Positions 1 to 11,500 of a stretch of 33,446 nucleotides of DNA are shown piece after piece; position 1 is the first letter of the stretch; each line of letters opens with the position of its first letter. Both the position numbers and the translations under genes were made by a program. This stretch comes from Seminavis robusta (lineage: Eukaryota; Bacillariophyta; Bacillariophyceae; Naviculales; Naviculaceae). The notes under the pieces are model-generated. The model saw only the letters and a program-made list of their open reading frames with translations, was not told the origin of the DNA and did no database searches. The stretch covers positions 1 to 33,446 of the forward strand of contig CAICTM010001233.1 of assembly GCA_903772945.1 (NCBI GenBank), read 5' to 3'.

Positions 1-3000
1 AACAAACACCATCCAAATCCGGGAGCAATGACGTCACCAATCGCCTAGGGACGCATGTCGTTCGGTACCTTCCAGACCTCGCTGTTTTCGCGAGACCCCA
101 TTATGCGCTTCTTAGATGTGTTGCGGCTGCTGTTCTAGTGTTCATATCCATGTGGCTCACATACACCAAGAGAAAGACAAAGGCGCTCTACTTTGTCCAG
201 TCAGAGTTTCTGTTTCTTATTCAGATCGGAATGCTTCTTTCCATTGGCAGTGCTGTTACATTAGCTCTGAGCCCTTCAAGTGCAACTTGTGGAGTCACCA
301 ACTGGATAGCAAGTCTTGGATACGTCCTTCAGCTCATTCCTTTGTTAATCCGTATATTGGCAATCAACCAACTGGCTGCCTCTGGCAAGCAAATGCAGCG
401 AGTCCGATTAAACATCTGGATGTTGTATGGTTCTGTTGCAGCAACTGCAGCACTTTTGGTCGTGTTCTTGATTGTATGGACACTGGTTGATCCACCACAA
501 GAACAGCTGCAGTACGAAATGACTGACTTTGAAACCCCAAATGGGGAGACCATTGTTCATGTCTATGACTACTGCTGGTCTGAAAATCAGTTTTGGTATT
601 ATATTCACTTTGGCTGGAAGGCTGTGATCTTGCTCCCAGCCTGCCTGATTGCCTTGCTGGCATTGCGGGTGAAGGAAGATTTGAATGATACAAGGAATCT
701 TGCTGCAGTGCTGTTCATCAGAGTCTTGTTTCTCATTCTGATGGTCTCTGCAGGAGTTTTGGCTCAGGACAACAGATCTGACCTGATGGGATACTGGAGC
801 CTTCTGGTCAGTCTTGACACTATTGCATCCATAATAATCTACATGCTCCCCAAGTTCTGTGACAGCGGGGAGAAGCTTGAGGCTGACCCTTTGCCAGATG
901 TGTTTGTTCACACCACCGTGGCTCTTCTCGATATTGTGGGTTTCACAGCATGGTGTTCTGTCAGGGAGCCCGTACAGGTTTTCCAGGTAGGTGATGCTGG
1001 AGATTGATGCAATAGTGGCCTCATGTCTTGTTCTGACAGCACTTCAACCACCTTTAGTTCCTTGAACAGCTTTTCCAGAACTTTGATAAGATTGCTGAAG
1101 ATAATGGGGTGTACAAAGTTGAAACAGTCCGGGAATCTTATGGTATGAGCTTGTTCAGGTTGTTGAGATTCTTCACTGTTGCCATCACTGACTGAGTCTG
1201 ACTTTGCTTCTGCTCAGTCGTAGCAACAGGTGTACCGAAGCCTCAGTCAGACCATGCAGTTCTTATGTCACGATTCGTCTACCAGTACATGAAGAAGATG
1301 CCCAAGTACTTGAGAAAACTTGAGATTCAATTTGGACCAGACACCTCAGACATGTCACTTCAAGCAGGTTTACACAGGTTTGTTCTCATGTGTGCACATG
1401 GCTGCAAAAGAATATGGAGGTTGAGACGTGAGCTTACGTAAGCTTTCTTGCTCATTTGCCCAACACACAGTGGTCCAGTAACTGGTGGATTTCTGAAGGG
1501 CAAAGGTAGTCGCTTCCAGCTCTTTGGTGATACAGTTTCTACTGCAATTCTGATTCAGAAATGCAGCACCAGTGGAGGAGTTCACTTGTCGGAGGAGACA
1601 GCTGCTTTGCTGGTGAAGGCTGGGAAGAAAAGATGGGTCTTGGAGCGAGAAGACAAGGTGGAAACCATTGAGAAGGGCGACATGAAGACATTCTGGTTAG
1701 TCATAGGTGGCCTCGGGTCTGGCATGAAATACATGGAACGCCATGAGTTTACTAGTTTTACTAGCAATGCACTTATGACCATTGGTGTTGGTGACAGTGA
1801 TTCGGAGGGTGACGATGGTGACCTTGCATCCCAGGAATGCCACATCGAGTGGAATGTGGAAGTATTCACAGGACTCCTCAAGCAAATAGTGGCAAGAAAA
1901 GCAGCATTGAGCAAAGGTTCCAGTCCCGGCTTTGATTTAAACCTTTGTCCTCTTCCCACAATGCCCCTGGTGGAAGTCAAGGAGATAATTGAACTTCCGA
2001 AGTTTGACAGAAAAGCTGCAAGGCGGCAACGTGAGCACATGAATGCTGAAGTTCCTGAAGAAGTTGTAAGACAACTCAGGCAGATCATCACTGAGATTTC
2101 AGATCTTTACAATGACAACCCTTTTCATAACTTTTGTAAGTTTTGTTGGTCATTCTGACTTGCATGCCACCGCAAAATTGAATCCATGGCTCATGACATT
2201 TGTCTGCTGTTCTCCTCCCAACATAGCACATGCAAGCTATGTTGTTATGGCCATTTCAAAGTACCTCCATCGCATCATTGCTGCTACAGAGGTTGACTTG
2301 GGAAATACTGAGGATCGTTTAAGGAGCAGCATCCAGGCAGCGCTCCATGTAAGTTTCATTGGTCGCCAGCCAAAAGTTTGAAGGAGTTGATGCTAATATG
2401 CAAGGCTCTCGCTAACATCTCTTCGTTCCATGTTCAAAGGACCATACTTATGGGATCACCTCCGATCCCCTTACCCACTTTGCCTGTGTCTTTTCAGCTC
2501 TCATTCATGATGGTATGTTGTCTGCATGCAGAGTTGCACGGAACTGACAAGAAAGGTCACTGCTCTAACACCTTCATCTCCTGGCTTATTCAAAACTACT
2601 AGTTGACCATCCGGGTGTCCCAAACTCCCAGCTCATCAAAGTAAGTCATGTTGGCTTGTCCTATGGTCAATGTGGGGCCTTCCCTAACAATATTCCCTTC
2701 TTGGCTTGCCATGACATAGGAAAACAAAACTGTTGCACTAAAGTACCAGAATCGGTCCGTGGCAGAGCAAAAGTCCCTTGACATTGGTATGGCCTTGCTC
2801 AACGAGGATCGCTTTGCCTCGTTGAGAGCCACTATATGTGCGGGCCCTGAGGAAGTCCAGCGATTCCGAGCATTAGTGGTGAACAGTGTCATGGCAACAG
2901 ATCTTGGGGACAAAGAGCTCAAGGCCCTCAGGAATGGACATTGGGAGAAAGCCTTTGCCAATAGTGATACCAGTACCGATGTCAGCTCAACTGTTTCATC

Positions 3001-3630
3001 ATCGAATTCTGTGGATGAAGAGTACCAGAAACCAGGGCACGAGAAGCAAGAAGCTATCAATCGGAAAACCACCATTGTCGTGAGTATGCTGTTTGTGTAG
3101 CTGGCATGGATTGACTTGACATATTCATGTTGTCTCATCATGCTTTCTTGTTGTGGTATCTCCCTGCAACAGATTGAGCACTTGATCCAGGCAGCCGATG
3201 TTGCACACATGTCGCAGCATTGGAAGATTTACAGAAAGTGGAATGAGCGACTCTTCCGAGAGACATACAAGGCTTACAGAGAAGGCCGTGCAGCAACAAA
3301 TCCAGCAGATGGTTGGTACAAGGGCGACATTGGATTCTTTGACTTCTACAGTAAGTTTTATGCTTGTTGTTAGGAGGGATCCTGTTTCTTTTTTGTGTAG
3401 GCCTCTCCCTCAGATTGTTGCTTGCGCCTATAGTCATTCCTCTGTGCCAGAAGCTGAGCGATTGTGGTGTCTTTGGTCCCACTAGTGCCGAGAATCTCAA
3501 CTATGCTACAAGCAACCGCAACATGTGGGTCAAGGAAGGAGAGGCCATTACAGCTGAAATGCTGGCGAAGGTGGAACAGGAATACATGCAAGAACAGGCA
3601 GTGCCTGCTGATGAGTTGGTTGAGGTGTGA
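1..3630 (+). CDS. 7TM receptor - guanylate cyclase - cyclic-nucleotide phosphodiesterase fusion (5' partial)
   Basis: Seen: the frame is open from base 3, so the gene starts outside the window. Ten exons splice in frame: 3-986, 1058-1142, 1218-1377, 1471-2135, 2227-2348, 2440-2512, 2603-2640, 2720-3079, 3173-3350, 3434-3630 (953 codons plus TGA). All introns are GT-AG, 71-93 nt. Domains (window residues): seven hydrophobic segments about 30-285 resembling class C GPCRs; class III nucleotide cyclase about 300-465 (DIVGFT, KVET, FQLFGDT); PDEase_I about 615-940 (HNFSH 629-633, HDVDHPG 695-701, ADVAH 837-841). Known: such fusions make cGMP and hydrolyse it at the membrane. Odd: in the cyclase the second metal Asp is Glu354, and the usual Asn and Arg of the NTASR-type motif are Ser433 and Leu437, so it may be inactive. 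PDE metal ligands are all present; the position of the purine-binding Gln of animal PDEs is Asp881. The linker from TM7 to the cyclase is very short. Confidence 0.9.
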
Positions 3631-4822
3631 GATTCTTTTCAAACTATGATCTTTAAGGTCATGGGGCAAGGATGCTCTCCTGCCCAATCATACTCCATAA
3701 ACAAATATGTAGACACTTTCTTTCATCTCTTCATGATGCTTTATCGAAAGTTGAGCCCAGCCAGTTAGAGAGAAGAAAGTAGATCTCTGCTATTCACTCA
3801 TTTAGATACCGATGTAGCGTACTGGCGCTGGCACTTGCTAGCAAGCCATGTTCATGGGATCGAGTTGTCTCTCTCTGCAGATAGCTATAGCTGGACCCCT
3901 ACAGGAGCATCACCAACAGTGGCGCAACTCGAGTTCGCGCGAGAGTATCTGTCCATCCAAGATGTTTCTTTTAAAATTGTTGGTTATTGGTCACCTCGTA
4001 TGGTTGCCGTGGATTGTGGACCACGCTGGTCATGCCCAGTTTGATGTCTAAAATATTTCGAGTGACAGTCCAAGGCAGACAGAACTCAAGGGAACTGGTG
4101 CACGGCAATCAGCGGCTCACAGCCAACGGTTAGAAGACGAGTCGAAGCTCAAGCAAGCAGGTAGAAGCCGTCCGGAGTTGGCATGGCTCCTCTCGACTTG
4201 TCGATTGTCGAGCAACCGGCAACTGCAGATCGACGTTAAGAGGGCGAGACATTAGCCACCGTGACGAAAGCCCGCACAATCCGCCGCAAGAAGGAAAGTC
4301 AGGAGCTTTGTCGGCGGTTTTGACTGGCACCACCATGGACAATCTCCAACGGTACGTGCACTCTAATGCAACCTTTGCCTTTCTAAAGGTTAGCGAAGAG
4401 TTAAGCGCCATCGGAGCAGTCTAGTTTTCCCACCATAGTGGGACCATGACATACCTCAACAAGGCCAATGCGTCAGAAGCTGTTCCCTACGATCGGCAGG
4501 TGAACTTCTTTCCCCCCTAGTCGTTTAGTAGTCTGTCGAATGCAGTGTTGACGAGAAGACAGTGTTGGCTGTTTCCCTAGGAACACCATCAGCCTTTAAA
4601 AAAAAAGAAGGAATGTTGGTTTCGGAGAGCTTTTCGGTCCTTCCTACACTACGACTTCGAACAGCTCGTCGCGATCGAGAGATCGAGAGGTTCTTGGGCG
4701 CAACAGAAAACAGAAAACAGAAAACTAATGTGGTACCGTACCGGTAGAATCTTTTGAAGCCCGGCATCGACAGGTTCTGTTGTCATGCGAACAACTTTGG
4801 GTTAACTTGCCGCAGCAGAATC
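3631..4822. other. Intergenic stretch, no gene supported
   Basis: Only short open frames without recognisable domains occur here. It holds a small (AACAGAA)n-type run near 4700-4725 and one TACCGGTA palindrome at 4739-4746. I see no RNA gene. Confidence 0.5.
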
Positions 4823-5065
4823 ATGACGGTTGGTGTGGAAGATCGTTTGGTGGCTGCGTTGCTGCTGAAGTTTGGGAGTGTAAACAAAGAACCAAGAGGT
4901 CTCAATTGTGATCCTCGAGGTACAGTGATTGGTGAGCAATGGGAAGAACCCGTTCTTGATGCTTCTGGAGAGTACTTCAATGCAATAATTAACGCAAATT
5001 CGGGAAAGAATGTAAAAATTATGTTCACTGAACAGTACTCCAGTCCTTTTATCAAAAGGAGGTAA
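4823..5065 (+). CDS. Short hypothetical open frame, possibly a gene fragment cut by the LTR element
   Basis: An 80-codon frame from ATG 4823 (MTVGVEDRLVAALLLKFG...) with unremarkable composition and no family I recognise. A possible donor (AG|GTAAGG at 5062) and a pyrimidine-rich acceptor (TTTTCAG ending 5116) would extend it in frame towards the left edge of the retroelement at 5348. A second frame just before that edge also looks protein-like (DFDVYFAATLAMGWLAKYRG). The element may therefore have landed in an older coding sequence whose remainder lies right of 7520, but I could not follow a continuous frame there. Low confidence that this is a functional gene. Confidence 0.25.
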   Translation: MTVGVEDRLVAALLLKFGSVNKEPRGLNCDPRGTVIGEQWEEPVLDASGEYFNAIINANSGKNVKIMFTEQYSSPFIKRR

Positions 5066-5347
5066 GGCAAATCGAACTGTACTATGTAGACTAGCTACGT
5101 ACAGTGCACTTTTCAGACCGAAGCGAATGCCACAACCAGCAAACACCAAACACCACCACCAGCACACAATACAGCCTCCGATCAGCCTGAGCCTCACAAA
5201 AAATCCAGTACAGTATCGACACCTGATCCTTGATATTACCGTACCTTTCGAAAAGATCACCATGATTTTGATGTCTACTTTGCTGCTACTCTTGCCATGG
5301 GTTGGTTGGCCAAGTATAGGGGCTTCCTTTGTTCGCTCCTTGCAGCC

Positions 5348-5534
5348 TAGTAGAAAGTAGTTTGGTTTACAACTTTGCTTAGATTTGAATTGTGAGCTTA
5401 GGTTGGCTATCTAGTTTCTTCTTTGGTTCAAACCTGCACATTGCTCCTCCTGATCAGGTGCCTTCAGTGGGAATCCTTTATCTTCTGTAGCAGTCAATCC
5501 CATAGTGGATGTTGGGACTGAATCAGCTCTACTA
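5348..5534 (-). repeat. 3' LTR of the gag-only element
   Basis: 187-bp copy of the terminal repeat. It lies next to the polypurine-like tract at 5535-5543 (minus strand). It differs from the right copy by two single-base deletions. Confidence 0.75.
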
Positions 5535-5612
5535 CTCCCCTTGATGCAGTTCCTGGATCCAAATTTCACATATACACGGCACAAAGGGACCATATTGGTT
5601 CCCCGTTCATAC

Positions 5613-7020
5613 TTACTTCTTGTTCTTTGGTGTGCGCCAGATTGACTGAGGCTTGTCATCTGGATTCTCGTCAACGATAGTTACCTTTTTATTCTTTTCG
5701 GTAGTGGCATTGAGTTCATCTTTTAGTTCTTGCTTGAGCTGTTCCTTGAGCTGCTTCATGTCTGTCTCTGGGATGGCTGCCTTGTATTGATTTGTCTCCC
5801 CTTTCTTCCCGGAGTACTGTTTTCCATAGTCCTTTGGTTGCTCTTTGTCTTTGTCCTGGTGGTCCATGATCCATTTCTGATTTGCCTCGGTCATCTGTTC
5901 CCAAACGTGATCTGGGAAGGTGCTGGGATTGTCATATATATCTTCATCATTTTCGTCCTGCTTTGGTCCCCTTCGGGCTTTGTAGTTGCTCTGGTAGTTG
6001 GACACTCGGCGAGCCCGGTCGGCGGCCCTACCGAGGCTACGAGCCTTTGCCCTCAATAGGTCAATAGTGGTAGCATAAGACTCTTTCTGGCAATGGTCAA
6101 TGACAGCATTGTATTCCCTGTCCAATATGCCTTGTAGGAAGAGAGTCTTCTTGAGGGTATCAGCCAGAGGGTGCCCTATCTCATCTAACTCTTGACACTT
6201 GACATCAAAGTCATTGTAGTACATGTCGAATCCACCGGGGCTGTTGTATAAAAGCTTGCGCTTGGTTAGCTCCCCTAGGAGTGACGTTGCCTGAGCTTCC
6301 TTGTCTCCCCCAAAGTCATAGTAGGTACAAAGGTCTCTCCACACAAGGACACCGTCCATGGTGACGATGTGCTTGTCTACCTTAGAGCTGGCACTACCTT
6401 AGCCGTCTTCTTGGATAGCACGGAGAAGAACTCCTTAACTCTGGTCTTGTATTCAGGGTCATTGTTGATTTTGGATTGGTGGGCTTGGACTTCAGCATCT
6501 GTCTTGATGGTAAGTAGGTCGGATAGTTGAAGAAGTCCCATGGTTGACACCACTTCCTTCTTGAAAGCCCTCCATTCCTCTTGCCGTCCTTTAAATACTG
6601 GAAAATCAAGGAGTGATACCTTGATTAGTTTCTTTGTAGTGGTGCTTGTCTGTTGAGTTGTTGTACTTGTAGTTGTGGTAGTGTTGGTGCTGGTGCCTGT
6701 GGTGGCGTCGGGACCTGCTCTTGGTCACAAAAGGCTTCAAAAACTGCCACAGTAAAGTCATTTTTCCATTCATCGATGGATGTTGGAATTGTTTCATTCT
6801 TGTCTTTCTTGGATTTCATCCATTGGCGGAACCTCAATAGTTCATCTAGTTGGATGGGAGTAAGGATGCTGTCAGCCGAAAGCTTCCGAAGGTTTTCCAT
6901 GCTTGCCCTCAACAGGCTCTTTGGAGTGGTGATACCGGCAGTAGCAAGGGTAGCAGCTTCACTTTCATCCACATCAATGATGTCTAGTACGTACTTCATT
7001 ATATCTTCTTTAGTTGTCAT
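5613..7020 (-). pseudogene. gag-like retroelement protein, broken by two frame changes
   Basis: Three minus-strand pieces read as one protein. The first runs from ATG 7020 (MTTKEDIMKYVLDIID...) to a stop near 6625 after a Gln/Thr-rich stretch. The second lies about 6700-6375 in another frame (FPVFKGRQEEWRAF...). The third runs about 6375-5613 (MDGVLVWRDLCTYYDF..., ending in a charged Lys-rich tail). The middle piece resembles the UBN2/gag region of Copia-type elements and the layout recalls diatom CoDi gag; that is from memory. Frame changes lie near 6700-6740 and 6370-6385. No CCHC zinc knuckle is visible. The product would be nucleocapsid-like; as it stands no full-length protein can be made without frameshifting. 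Confidence 0.65.
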
Positions 7021-7331
7021 CTTGTTGGTTGTCTTCTGGTAGGTCTTTGGTTTTGTCTTGGTTTTGTCTTGATTTGTGATCTATTCTCTTCAGTTTAGAA
7101 ATGGGATTCAATGTTCTTTTAAAAGTCTTCTTTGTAGTTCTCTTTCCTTCTTTGGAAATGGGATTCAATGTTCTTATATCTTCTCTTCAGTTCTCCAAAC
7201 GTGGGACTGATTTTGTCTTTGTCTGTGTCTTGTGTCTTGTGGTACCACTGTACCTGGTCTTTTGTTGTCTTTTGTTGTCTGACAATTCGCTGCTTGCTTT
7301 AGCTGAAGCAGAACTACCACGCCTGATAAGC

Positions 7332-7520
7332 TAGTAGAAAGTAGTTTGGTTTACAACTTTGCTTAGATTTGAATTGTGAGCTTAGGTTGGCTATCTAGTT
7401 TCTTCTTTGGTTCAAACCTGCACATTGCTCCTCCTGGATCAGGTGCCTTCAGTGGGAATCCTTTATCTTCTGTAGCAGTCAATCCCATAGTGGATGTTGG
7501 GACTGAATCAGCTTCTACTA
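7332..7520 (-). repeat. 5' LTR of the gag-only element
   Basis: 189-bp copy of the terminal repeat. On the minus strand the sequence just inside it (CTTATCAGGCGTGG) is where a primer-binding site should be; a match to a specific tRNA is not convincing by eye. Confidence 0.7.
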
Positions 7521-8514
7521 AGCCAAACTACTGGTTGCCTGCGAGCAGATAGCCTTGGGAATGTGATCCTTGTGTGGGAAAGACAGGCTGTGTACTAGCT
7601 AATGATGTTTCTACAATGGCGGTTGCCTGAAGAGTCTCCTGCCAGACTGGAACAAGACCCGGATCTGTAACTCCCAGGACCTTCCTGAAGCCAAAGCCCT
7701 TGGTTACTGCAACGGGTCTCCCAGCATGGACTACACAGAGGTTCGACCCCCACAGCCTATGGCGACTATCAATGCCTACAGGCCGGCGCGCTGGCACTCT
7801 TATCGCTATAAACGCCGTGTTAACTTGCTGGTTAGAAGCAAGTCTGTAAAACGTAACAGTCCTCGTTGGAATCTGCTAACTTTGCTTGTGGCATGGATAT
7901 ACTTCAGATCATTCTGTCTGTCAGAGGTGCTGTTGGACAGCCATTCCTACTACTATTGAAGAATCTGGTGTGCCTGATGTAGACCTTCTAATTATTTCTA
8001 TGACGCCCAGTCTGGCTTTGAATTCTGGAATGCTGTGGCATCCCCTGACTTGGCGGAAATGAGGATCTCTGCTGATCAAGTTGGGGACTGTGTGGAAAGC
8101 TTGCAAGTACTCGTGATCATCCCAGCAACTACAGTATCAAGGTTGTTTCATTGTCTACCGTACCCAGAACTAACTATGACCTGATGATCTTGCTTTCAAA
8201 GGATCTGGAACTTGAGGGGGTACGGTAGAACCAGTCATAGATCTGGGAGTGATGGGTGAGTATGCCACACTTGTCCCACTCTTTGCCCTTGAGCAGCAGG
8301 ATCCTTCTTGGTGGTGTGCATGCTGTACGTACATTGGCTTGGTGCCTTCCTGGTCCCGACCGTGAATGTCGATGACAAAACCTGACCCTTAAAACGTATT
8401 TAAGGTTAGAGAAATACGCAATCGATCAGTCGCACATCGGGACGAACAAGTATTAATTTTTACATCGCGGAAAAGAAGTGAGATTTATTGCAAAAGAGGG
8501 GTCGAAGGGTCGAC
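7521..8514. other. Gene-poor stretch upstream of the second receptor gene
   Basis: No continuous coding frame or recognised domain. A frame on the minus strand (7528-7797) is open but has no family signature. It looks like decayed sequence interrupted by the LTR element. The last 100 bases before ATG 8515 presumably contain the promoter of the receptor gene; no TATA-like element stands out. Confidence 0.45.
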
Positions 8515-11500
8515 ATGGTCGACAGCTATATTTCTGGTGATATTGCGACCATGACGATGATGCGGCCGCCTGTTGTGTGGTTAACAGCTTCTCTGCTGCT
8601 GCTCCTAATCCTGATACAACCATCCTTGGCAGTACCTGTAGAAACGAGCTATGTATTGGAACCCTTTGACGGGGGGCACGCACCGCATGGCACCAGTAAA
8701 TTGGGATTTCACGACGACGACTACTTTGAAGTCAGCTACACGGAGAATTCGTATATTGGACGTGGCGCGCTCCAAGTGGATTACGATTCCTCCACCATTA
8801 TCGAAGGCATTGCTTCGTCGCCGCCAACACTGAGTCTGAGCTTTATTCAGGAGAATCGACCGCACATTTGTGTGGGCGCCACAACAGTATCCTTTTGGTA
8901 TCAACAGGAACGATCGGGAACTCTCACAGCCCCACTGAGCGTCCGGGTGACCTTGTTGGATGACAATAACAGTAATGACAATGTGGATCCTTCCACCTGG
9001 GAACAGTGGACAACGACGAATCAAATACTATTGCAAGCCAACACGGAAGACTGGCTGGAAGTGCGAGTAAATCTGGAGGATTTTGTGCTGTTGCCGGTCT
9101 TGGATTTTGGCCAGCAGAACAGCACTACTACAACAGGAAACAACAACAACAACAATCATCAGCTAGATCTACACCGCCTTCGTGGCTTTATGTTGAGCAT
9201 CGAGCCAACGGGAGGAAGCTCGGGAAGATTAAAGATGGATCACTTTGCCCTGGTGGGCGGTGAAGCTTTGTTTGGCGCCGCTCTGTATGCATCCGACGAT
9301 TTCAATAAAACAGTTACATTGGAGGGGGGTTGGGAAATTACTGCCTTCAATTCAGACCGTTCTCTGCAAGAGTCTTCTGTCGAGTTCATGCAGCAAGCAA
9401 ATAATAATGGAACACTGGATATTGATTACCTGGTCGAACATGCGGCGGATTGGGGTGGATTTCTTGCCATTTCGTACGTGGCTCCGGGGGCCGCGTATTA
9501 CAATGTCAGCAATGCCGCCTATCTGACCATGGAGTACCAAGTCAACGTTCCGGTCAGCAATCCCAATCGGACGCATTTACGGTTCATTTTGAATGACGCA
9601 TACGAATGCACGGAGCATTGCGACACGGCGGGAGGCGACCATGAGCGATACTATAGCTTTCATTACGTGCTTGGGGCGGACAATGCCACGAGACAACTTT
9701 CGATTCAACTCGAGGGCAGTGAGGATCTTTTCTCCCCTTTCAAGTTGACAGGTTGGAGTGGTTCGCGAGGAAACGCACAACTCGACACGGGAATGCTCAA
9801 GGGATACACCTTTGAATTTGATGTGAGTTATTGTTAGTTATTTGGTTTTCCACTTCCACAAGCAACACAAATTCTCACAATATAGCTCATTGCTTGCTGT
9901 TTTCGATCTCCATATATACGGTACTAGATTGATCAATATGGTGACCTATGGAGTTATGTGACTGGTTCCATAGCCTTTAGCAACATTGCAACGGTTGACA
10001 GCAACAACCCTAGTATTGCTGACAGCAATGACACGGCCAACGCGTTCTGCAAGTTTGAGAAAGGCATTGCCTTTAATGGATTGTCGTCCGTTTTCCGGAA
10101 AAAGGAATTTGTCGGCGATCGGTGCTGTGAAGTGTGTGAGCTGGATGAGACATGCATCTATGTGTTGTCCACGGGGAGAGATTGCTTCTTGGCATCGCAC
10201 CTTCAACAAGACGCAATTAAGCTGGAAGTGGACCCTGTGGGAGATTACAGTACCATTAGGAAGCTAGTGAATCAGGCCTATTGGATGGACACTGTGGAGA
10301 AGCGGGGTGACTTTTGTGACAAGTGCGACTGCCATGAAAGCAATAGAACGATCGATTGCAGGTAACTTTCAAAAAGTATCATGGTGGCTGCATGCTCTTG
10401 CGTGTCTTTACAATTGTTTGCCTCACCCAAGAATGGCATGCGTCTTTTTAAAATTGTCCAAGGGGGAAAGAATTGGTGATTGTTCCCAAGACGTTCGATG
10501 AAACTTTTCAACCGCTGGCGCTGGACCTGCGAGTCAATCCCAACTTGGTGCTCCTGGGATCTGGGTCCTTGGCTAGCATTGGAGGCAGCCTCAAAGAGCT
10601 TTGGCTTCCCAAGGAAATGATACACCTTGGGGAAGGCAGCTTGAACGACTTGCCCGAGCTTGAGCATGTCCGATTTGAAGACCAAGAAGACGAGCCTGTC
10701 CCGTTGATTGCAGGAGGCAACATCATTGCACGGTCTACTGATTTCTTTGGGTCCGTGTGCTGTGGCCTTGGGCTACATAGAGATCTGGTCTCGCCCCAAA
10801 ATGGACTTACGTTTTGTAATTCAACGTATGTCAATGTGAAGGCTGCACCAGGCATTGACAGCACGTATTTGCCATTTGTCAGGTTCATAGATCCAACCGT
10901 CTTGGAGGTCCTTTTTCCAAGTTCAGATTTTATGTCAGAAGCGGCAGAAGGAGCTGAAGAATGTGCACAGTACTGCAGCAACTCTCGAGGCTGTCGATAT
11001 TTTTCGTATGATGATCGCATCGGAAAGGCGGAACCTCAATGCTTTTTCTTTAAAGACTATGGCAGCGGACAGGAGGTGAGTCTGTAGTGTTTGCTGTATG
11101 TATACTATGAAGTGACCTGTTGCATCTGCGGGGTTAGCTCATCGGCCTTTCTGCTTCGACAGAGCGTGTGTTGTAACCCAGACCATTATGCTGATGAAGA
11201 ACAGACAGTGCCAGGTTGGGTGTCCGGACTCCCTCCTGGCACTCGACATGTTGACGAAAATGCTACTGTAATAGTCGAGCCTCATGCGCTTGTTCTCAGT
11301 CCGGAGAACGACTATCAATCAACCTTTGAGATATCTCTTGGATCTCATCCATTGCGTGGCGCAGTTTTCGTCACACCCTCTCTTGAAGATGACCAAGGCC
11401 TCGACGTGTCCATGTGGCCTTCGGACGCCAACTTGACAGTCGTAACGGGCACAAACGGCGTTCCTCCAACGGTTGGGCTGTACAATGGGAACATGAGCGC

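Larger units (their letters stand above)
5348..7520 (-). mobile_element. LTR retroelement carrying only gag (TR-GAG-like, non-autonomous)
   Basis: Two nearly identical direct repeats (5348-5534 and 7332-7520; two one-base indels seen) bound a 1.8 kb interior. Each repeat starts TAGTAGAA, and the right copy ends TTCTACTA (the left copy ends CTCTACTA), so the ends are inverted repeats rather than the usual TG...CA. The same four bases AGCC flank both sides (5344-5347, 7521-7524), a candidate target-site duplication. On the minus strand a purine tract (AAGGGGAG) lies immediately before the left repeat, as expected of a polypurine tract, which sets the orientation. The interior encodes a gag-like protein on the minus strand and no reverse transcriptase, integrase or protease. 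The near-identity of the repeats suggests a recent insertion, although gag is already broken. Confidence 0.75.

Noticed and set aside
408-911. Minus-strand 167-codon frame
   Set aside because: Antisense shadow of the 7TM exon, with no domain; the plus strand has clear family motifs and splice sites.
1582-2091. Minus-strand 169-codon frame
   Set aside because: Opposite the cyclase exon; no recognisable features.
5430-5450. GGTTCAAACC in both LTRs, resembling a pol III B box
   Set aside because: No matching A box at the right distance; better explained as ordinary LTR sequence.
7735-7765. GAGGTTCGACCCCCAC, resembling a tRNA B box
   Set aside because: No cloverleaf could be drawn: the T-arm stem does not pair and no acceptor or anticodon arm fits around it.
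7521-8400. Possible pol fragment next to the gag-only element
   Set aside because: No reverse transcriptase or integrase motif could be read in any frame.
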